From the NCBI GenBank assembly GCA_027625915.1, contig JANTQA010000036.1, positions 6,779,001 through 6,843,000 on the forward strand: a stretch of DNA of 64,000 nt, in the 5' to 3' direction. The stretch comes from Anaeramoeba flamelloides (lineage: Eukaryota > Metamonada > Anaeramoebidae). The notes under the pieces are model-generated. The model made no database searches, was not told the origin of the DNA, and saw nothing but the letters and a program-made list of their open reading frames with translations. Position numbers and translations under genes: made by a program. Of the stretch, positions 57,581-64,000 are shown one piece after another (position 1 is the first letter of the stretch; each line of letters begins with the position of its first letter).

Positions 57581-59594
57581 TTATAAAAATTGATTTTTCA
57601 ATTCCATCTGCTCTTTCAAAATTATAAATTTAGGATTGACTAAAGAATTTTTAGGATATTTTATTACTAAATTATGAATATTCGTATTTTGGGTATACAA
57701 ACTATTTGAAGAATTAGAATTTATCCAATTTAAAATATTTTTGATTCCGCCAAAGTCTTTTTCGTACAATTTAAAGATATTTGGTAACAATAATTTCTTA
57801 TTGGAAAATTTAACCAATTTCGTTAAAACATTCTGTGCAATTGATTTAAGATTTTGTTCAATATTATTAGATGTGAAGATTTGTAGCTGTACATTAAAGT
57901 GAAAATTGATCAAAGCAAAATGGAATTGTGGCTGTACTTTTTTTAGAGACAGTTTACCTCGTGCGTCGGTTTTTTTAAAATAATTTTGGTTTCTCAATGA
58001 TAGTTTATGTGTATTGTTAGCTCTTAATATACCATGATAAATATCTTTGAGGCAAAAATAATCATTGCAAATTCTATAGCAACATTTTTGATAAAACCTT
58101 TTTACTTCATTTCTATTTGAAGGTATTCCATAGTTTATTAACCCATTCAAAAATAATAAATTATAAATATTAATAAAGAAGCAAAACTTCTGTTGTTTAT
58201 CCAAGTTATTTAAGCGGATTCTTTGCAAATGTGAAGTTTCCTTTACAAATTTTCGATAAATTAGGGATTTGGAAACTAATTGTAAATTAATATTGTTTGA
58301 ACTAATTTTATAAAAGGTCATTAGAATTTGTGTTAATTTTTTTAATAGTTCTGCAGACAGCTTTTCTGCATCATGATATTTGCCTAGATACTCTATTTCT
58401 TCATTTAATACTATTTTTTTTTTGATGGGATAAATTAATTTGCTTTTTTTGACGTTTGGATTGTATTGATAATTTTGATCTTGCATTAATTCTTTTAATA
58501 AGATTTTAAATAAATTTGTCTGGGTAAATGATTCCCATGAATTTAAATTCATATGGTTATAAGCAGTTTGTTGTGCTTGATCAAACATAATTGTTGAATA
58601 GTTAGAAACTGAATGTAAATCGAGTATTTTTTGTCTCATTTTCGATTCAATATTAATTTCAAAAATTGAGCTTGGTATAATATATTTTTTAATGATTTTT
58701 TTTGCTTCTTTATTAATTTGCTATTATTAATTATGATGAAATTATTTTAATAGAGAAATATAATAAATGGGGAAGATACGGATATATATTTATAAGTATT
58801 TTGAATTTTTATAAAGCATTGTTTTGGATTTTTTTTATCTAGTTATTTATGAATGATAATTTGTGGATTGGATGTATAAATAAAGAGGCTATTCAAAACT
58901 ATCTAACCTACCACTTACAAGGCATTTTTATAAGAATTTAATCTTTTTGGTTTGAGAATTCAAACGTAAAGTTATGATCCACATAAAAAAAAAATCAATT
59001 CAAAAAAAAAAATTCTAAAAAATAAAAATAGTTAAAATCTTAAGATTATGAATTTCAATAGGAAGCAAATAGACTTAAAAGTTACAGTAGAATTGAAATG
59101 GGAATTATCGTTGATTTTTTTATTTTGAAGAAGAAAAGAAAATATTGAACTTTGAGTATAACTCAAACTATGACTTCTCAAGATGAATTAATATGAAAAT
59201 CGCAAAATTAAAGGAAGGGAATTTTTAATTCACAAATAGTTTTGTTTGAAATTTTTTATCAACTATAAAGGTTGTTTTAAAAAAGTCTGAACAAAAAAAA
59301 TTTGAAAATGTTCAAGAAAATAGTTGAATTTAAGTTTATCAACGGTTTTATCGATTCAATTAATAAAATTTTTGTATCACATTTTTATAACAACAAGTGA
59401 AAATTTCCTTTTTGATTAATTGATTACAATTTAGATCTTTGATTTTTTTTTATTGATTGTTTTCATATAATAAAATATATCGATAAATTTGGGCATGATT
59501 AAAGACGATTTGATAAATATTATTGTGTAGAGGTGTGGTGGTGGTTTAATTAAAGAATCTTTGATATTTTTGTAAAATATAAATTTATTTGGAT

Positions 59595-59627
<33 letters not shown>

Positions 59628-62022
59628 ATCGAGATATCAGAAAATACATCAGTTTAACTATTTATTGAAAAAAATGATTTTATTGGGGGGTAAGTTGATT
59701 GTCACTAATTTGTGGATTTTTTTTAACTCCTTGTAAGAGTATTTAGAAGTTTATTATTGAAAATATTTTTGCTAATTTTAAAAAAATAGATGAATTATTT
59801 TTAATCTTTACAAAAAAATCTAAATAGGATTGGTAAATTAAAAAAAAGTGTAAAACTAATTTTCTATTCCAATTTTTTTTAAGAATCCTATAAATCCTGA
59901 TAACTTTGCTCTCAGAGCAATCCTATACAAGAATATTTGTAAAACCAACTAATTGGCAAAGTTTCCTTCTATTTTAACGAATAAAATTCTTTCTTCGAAA
60001 TAAGGTTAAAAAATTTAAAAAATGGAAATTGAACTAGAAAAGTTTGTAACATAATTTTTTAATGTTTTCAGGAAGATTTTAATACTTTCATTAAAAACTA
60101 CAAATATGGTGACAATCTACATATTGACGGAAAAGTATATTCAACCATAAATTTATTGTTTTGTTAATAAAAAAATTCACTTATCGATGATTATCTCTCT
60201 TGGAAAATATTTGATGTTAATAAACAAAAAAAAAAAAAAAAATAATTACTTTTTGGGTTTGACAATTAGCCTTATAGTCTTTAACATTTTGGAAAAACAA
60301 TAAATTTTCTTGGTTTAAATGCACGCAAAGAAATTCTTTGAAATAAGCCACACCTTTAGGTATTGTTAGCAAGACTTCCAATGATGGTACGTCTACATTT
60401 TTATATTTGTTTTCTTTCTCTTCATTATTTTCATTTCGATCTTCTTGTTCATTTTTCTTCTTCTCTTCTTCTTGTTGCTGCTTTTGTTGTTGTTGTTGTT
60501 GTTGTTGTTGTTTCTGTTGTTGTTGTTTCTGTGGTTGCTGTGGTTGCTGTTGTTTCATTAATAATTTATATTTATTAATCATATCCATGTTGGGTAGATC
60601 TAAAGAATCTTCAGAATCATTATTATTTCTGCTTTTAGGCTTTATCATTACATTTGAAATGAAATATACTGAATGAGATCGTTTCTTGGTTCTTTTTTCA
60701 GTGTCCTGTGTGCTAATTGCAAGGGTCCTTTGTGTCTTCTTCTTTGAATAATGCGTCAGCCCATTGTTAATTTGATTGTGCCACAATTCTTCATTATTGC
60801 CCGTGTTGCCTTCAAATCTTGTAATTTTGTTTCCAAAGCCTTGTTCGCTATTGCAGCTGTCAGAAAATGAGATTGAAAAGGATTCGGAGCCATCTGTGTG
60901 TGTAGCTGTTTCGGTTAATTCGCTTATTGTTCTGTGGTATCTAGTTTTTGTTGATAACGATGACGGGATTTTTAATTTTATTAAGCCCTTAGAAATCGTG
61001 CTTGGTGATTTTTTCAAATTTATGGTGTTCCTTTTTTTGATCGATTTTTGAATTGAAAAGGAATTGTCAGAGTCACTTGTATTCGTGGTGTTTTCGTGAT
61101 TATTGTTGTGACTAATATTGCTTGAAAAATCCGAATATGTCGTTTCGGATTCAGATCTGGCCGTCTTGTTTTCAGACGACGCCTTTAATTGTTTCAGGGC
61201 ATCAATCTCATGTTGTAATTTCTCATTTTCAACTTGAATTGAGCTGCATTTGATTTTGATCGAACTTTGGGTTTGTCTGTAGTCTAAAGGCGACTTGTTC
61301 ATCGATTGTAAATTGTTGATATCAAATTCAATTTTTTTTACTTTTCTTTTTTTTTGGGAATATTGCTCTCGGATCCTGTTTAAAATTTTTTCTTGGATCA
61401 TTATTTTCTCTTCATCCTCTTTATTTTGTTGCTTTGGATTTTTGAAAATTTTCAAATCTTCTTTTAAGAGACTTAAATCTAAAAGCAAAAGATTAGTTTC
61501 GTTTGTTAAGTTTTTTAGCTTTGTTTGCTTTGAATTTACTTTTTCGTTAAAGTTGATTTTTTGATTTGATTTCAAAAAGTTGATGCTTTTTGTCAATTTC
61601 TCAATTTTTTTCTTTTTTTGTTCAATTTCATCGTCTTCGGAATCACTGTTTTGACTACTTGTAGAAATGCCCTTTTGCTTTTTTGGATCACTTTCACGAA
61701 AACCCGAGAGTTCCTCTTTTAAGTTAAATTTTTCTTTTTCTTGATCCTTGATCTTTGCATACAAGTTTTGAAGCTTACGTAATGTTGTTTCGGTTATTTG
61801 TTGTTCTTTGAGTTGCTCATACGTCCTTTTCATTTTTTTGTACTCAAACCGTAAGTGTTCCAATTCGGGGTTTTTTTTGCTTTTTTTTTGATCAGATGCC
61901 TTTATGTCTGTTTGGCCTGTTCCTTTCAATTGATCCCTTTTTTGATTTCCTTTCTTTTTGTTTCTTCTTGAAAGGATCGTTCTTAAGGTTTGTCCATATC
62001 TTGAGCTTCGGATGTTTGTCAT
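57581..62022 (-). CDS. RGS - DUF547 fusion protein with coiled coil and poly-Q (2 exons)
   Basis: Exon 1 (62022-60250, from the ATG at 62022, since the frame upstream starts with TTG) and exon 2 (58720-57581) join in phase 0 through GTAATT and AATAATAG, giving 970 aa. Residues 1-280 are basic and coiled coil, 280-490 Ser-rich, and about 500-530 a Gln-rich run. Residues about 545-670 form an RGS domain cut in the middle by the intron. EVLLTIPKGVAYFKEFL and NQENLLFFQNVKDYKA are on exon 1; EAKKIIKKYI, EINIESKMRQKI and FDQAQQTAYNHMNLNSWESF are on exon 2. The Glu-Asn-Leu and FDxAQ signatures are present. RGS domains speed GTP hydrolysis by G-alpha. Residues about 750-930 match DUF547 (QQKFCFFINIYNLLFLNGLI, CLKDIYHGILR, DARGKLSLKK, LPNIFKLYEKDFGG), whose activity is not firmly known. 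RGS fused to DUF547 is unusual. Confidence 0.88.
59597..59626. repeat. 30-base poly-T tract in the RGS-DUF547 intron
   Basis: Thirty uninterrupted T on the plus strand (poly-A in the sense of the gene). It is one of the longest homopolymers in the window. Confidence 0.9.
60480..60555 (-). repeat. Coding CAA/CAG repeat (poly-Gln)
   Basis: Mostly CAA codons with a few CAG, CCA and AAA encode a Gln-rich run of about 28 residues, followed by EEEKKK, just before the RGS domain. The minus-strand reading is the gene; the plus strand gives a false Val/Cys-rich frame. Confidence 0.85.
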
Positions 62023-63361
62023 TTGCAACGTTTTTTTGTTTGTTTTCTTATGGAAAAAGATTTGCAAAATTTGTTTTGGGTCGAGTGGTAAGGTTTGAAC
62101 TTGTTAAGTGGGGTTTAGTTTTTAAAGTCCTCTTTAAAAAATTTCAAAAGTGGTGTTTTACAGTAATTTTGGTTGCGAAAAAATGAGAGAAAGTAGTAAA
62201 AATATTTGGAAATAAATTTAAAAAGAAAAAATAATTTTCGTTACTTTTTTTTTAATTTAGATAACTGAATATTCATTCATTTTAACTGACAACTTATCAA
62301 CGATTTGAATTTGATGATTATTTCTTGAATTTTAAACAAAATTTCTATTTTAATAAAACCTTACAAAAATTTTGATGTGATGACAAGTTTTTTACGATCT
62401 TGTTTTCCAACTGTTTTTATCGAATAAAAAGTTCTCATTTTTTTTATCAAAAAAATCAATGTACTTTTATTCCAAGGTTTTTGAAACAACAACTTTAAAA
62501 CATATTTTGAACAGTAGACTAAAAAGACACAATTTTCGATTCTATAAAAGAATCTCACTTCATTATATTTTCGAAAAACAGAATTTATAGAATCCAGCAT
62601 ACTTGCGTTTTTGACTCAAATGAGATTACTTAAAAATAACTAAAACTTTGTTAAAGTTTCTGAAAGTGTTTGCTTTGTTGATCAAAAATAAAATTTTTTA
62701 ACACAATAAGACGATATTTGAGATTCTGAAAAAAAAAACGAATACAGGTATTTTGATATGGAGAATAAAATAAAAGTATTTTAAGATCAGGAGGTTGTCT
62801 TTTAACTTATTTTCTTGATCACACACCTTCAATTCTCTAATTTTGTTTTTTTTTCAAATTAAATATATTCGCTTTTTTCAAATTTTATTTTATTTTTCAC
62901 CCTTTTTACAAATGTTAATAAAAAATTTATCAGACCCCATGAGTTTACCCCGAGTTTGGTTGGAATTGTGTTAAACAAAGGAGTCAAAATAATGATTTAA
63001 AAGAAAAAAGTTCTTCAAAAAACAAAACTAAAATTTTTTGACTTTATTCTTTAATGTTGATAATTTTTTGTGCAAAGAAGATTTCAATTAATATGGTTGA
63101 TTGATTTTAAAAGAAAGTATTTTCAAAGGAAAGGGTGAAGAAATCAGTGAATAATATATAGTAATGAAAAAAATCCTGTAAAAGATTTTTAAATGTCAAT
63201 ATTGATAAATTCAACTTTATTTACGGAAATTTTTCGTTCAATATCCATATTTGTAATCTACAATTAACTTAACTTTTAAAACAACTCGAGAGTAAGAATA
63301 TTTTGAAGGAACAAGTAATTTTATAAAAGTTTTTCAACATTGAAGCCAATAGAATTCTATA

Positions 63362-63520
63362 CTGGTATTTGAATTATAAATGGGTAAGAATTTTCACTTC
63401 GTTTTCTAGATTCTGTTTTTAGGAATATAGCTCTCAAACAAGTAGGTAGTAATTTGTGACTTTGTTTGAAAAAGGAAATTGAAAAAGAAGTGAAAATCTT
63501 TCTTATAATTCAAATACCAG
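63362..63520. mobile_element. Family C MITE, copy 5
   Basis: TA, then CTGGTATTTGAATTATAAAT; the right end is TATAATTCAAATACCAG followed by TA. The inner TTTTCACTTC and GAAGTGAAAA boxes are intact, and the length is 159 bp. Target flanks and ends are perfect, so this is one of the youngest copies. Confidence 0.78.
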
Positions 63521-63947
63521 TATTAAAAATGATGAAAAAAAGATTTATAAAATGGATAATGATATAAAAATTTTCAGATATTTATTTGAATTTATTAGTC
63601 TTCGGAAAATTATTGTGTAATGGCAAATATTTTCAATCAAATCCTTTTGATAAATAATCAATTTTTTTATGAATCTAGTAATAAACCTTCCTAAAGTTTA
63701 TTAAAGTGAAGTTGTCTCTAAAATACCCAAGTAATTATTTGATTAATAAATTAGATCTACATTTTTTGAAAAACAATGGAGTTTTATTGAGGTTTGCTAA
63801 GAGTTTGGAAAATGATAATTTTTATTCTTTTTTTTTGATTGATTGAATAGTGTTTTGAACAAGTGTAATTTAATTAATCATAATTTTAATAAGTGGGTGA
63901 GTTATAATTTTAAAAAGTTTGATTCTTAAAAAAAGGATGAATTTAAA

Positions 63948-64000
63948 GGATTAGCTTCTACCAAGGAGAAGCCTAAGATCAAATAATGTTGTTATTGGGT
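63948..64000 (+). repeat. Repeat H, cut by the window edge
   Basis: GGATTAGCTTCTACCAAGGA, then GAAGCCTAAGATCAAATAAT and GTTGTTATTGGG, matches 10528-10576 (AATTAGCATCTAGAAAGGAG, AAGCTTAGAATCAAATTATA, TTGTTATTAGA) at roughly 80 percent. It is a dispersed repeat whose extent beyond the edge is unknown. Confidence 0.5.

Larger units (their letters stand above)
62023..64000. other. Upstream region of the RGS-DUF547 gene and right edge
   Basis: The 150 bases right of 62022 are the likely promoter and 5' UTR. No further gene is supported; a 79-codon frame on the minus strand (62361-62600, MLDSINSVFRKYNEVRFF...) has an ATG but no recognisable domain and AT-driven composition. A family C element lies at 63362-63520 and a short repeat shared with 10528-10576 at the very edge. 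Confidence 0.5.

Overview
This window is very AT-rich eukaryotic DNA. The genes contain spliceosomal introns, use the standard code (TAA and TGA stops) and carry long Lys/Glu/Asn-rich low-complexity stretches. The protein families present (GSK3-type kinase, nuclear-basket coiled coil, WD40, BAR, CH, RGS, DUF547, PAS, NEF1-like) indicate a free-living amoeboid or flagellate protist. The protein style (KE/NE runs, PAS proteins with a QPHLKTSS linker, RGS fusions) reminds me of Anaeramoebae (Metamonada). That lineage is a recollection-based inference, not something the sequence proves.

Layout, left to right: first exon of a GSK3-like kinase (minus, running off the left edge); a 1173-aa coiled coil resembling TPR/Mlp nuclear-basket proteins (plus); a four-exon gene for a WD40 propeller joined to an ACAP/ASAP-type BAR domain and a charged tail (plus); a 1065-aa CH-domain protein with PH-like C-terminal modules (plus); a two-exon membrane protein with a bacterial-type PH-like domain (minus); a small four-helix membrane protein (minus); a 1020-aa many-helix membrane protein matching plant NEF1 (plus); a KE/NE-rich coiled coil with an unresolved 5' end (minus); a PAS-domain protein with a basic nuclear-localisation-like tail, in at least three exons (minus); and a two-exon protein with a coiled coil, a poly-Q tract, an RGS domain split by an intron, and a DUF547 domain (minus). 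Several of these genes only become visible once small exons and splice sites are joined by eye.

The gene deserts and long introns hold many low-copy, palindromic, non-autonomous DNA elements. Family A is about 560 bp with arms near 200 bp and flanking TTAA. Family B is about 196 bp with mariner-like TA flanks. Family C is about 160-177 bp with TA flanks, in five copies. Family D is a larger composite with CCTAAC/GTTAGG motifs. Several further diverged repeats (E to J) are also present. Three of the four introns longer than 1.5 kb contain such elements. No transposase, retroelement, tRNA, rRNA or CRISPR array was recognised.

The genes do not form a pathway or operon. Common themes are signalling (kinase, RGS, PAS), membrane curvature and membrane proteins (BAR, bPH-like, PRA1-like, NEF1-like), cytoskeleton (CH) and nuclear architecture (TPR-like). 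The most interesting items are the WD40-BAR and RGS-DUF547 domain fusions, the NEF1 homologue outside plants, the set of small palindromic transposons, and a cluster of hairpins near 53.7 kb inside an intron.
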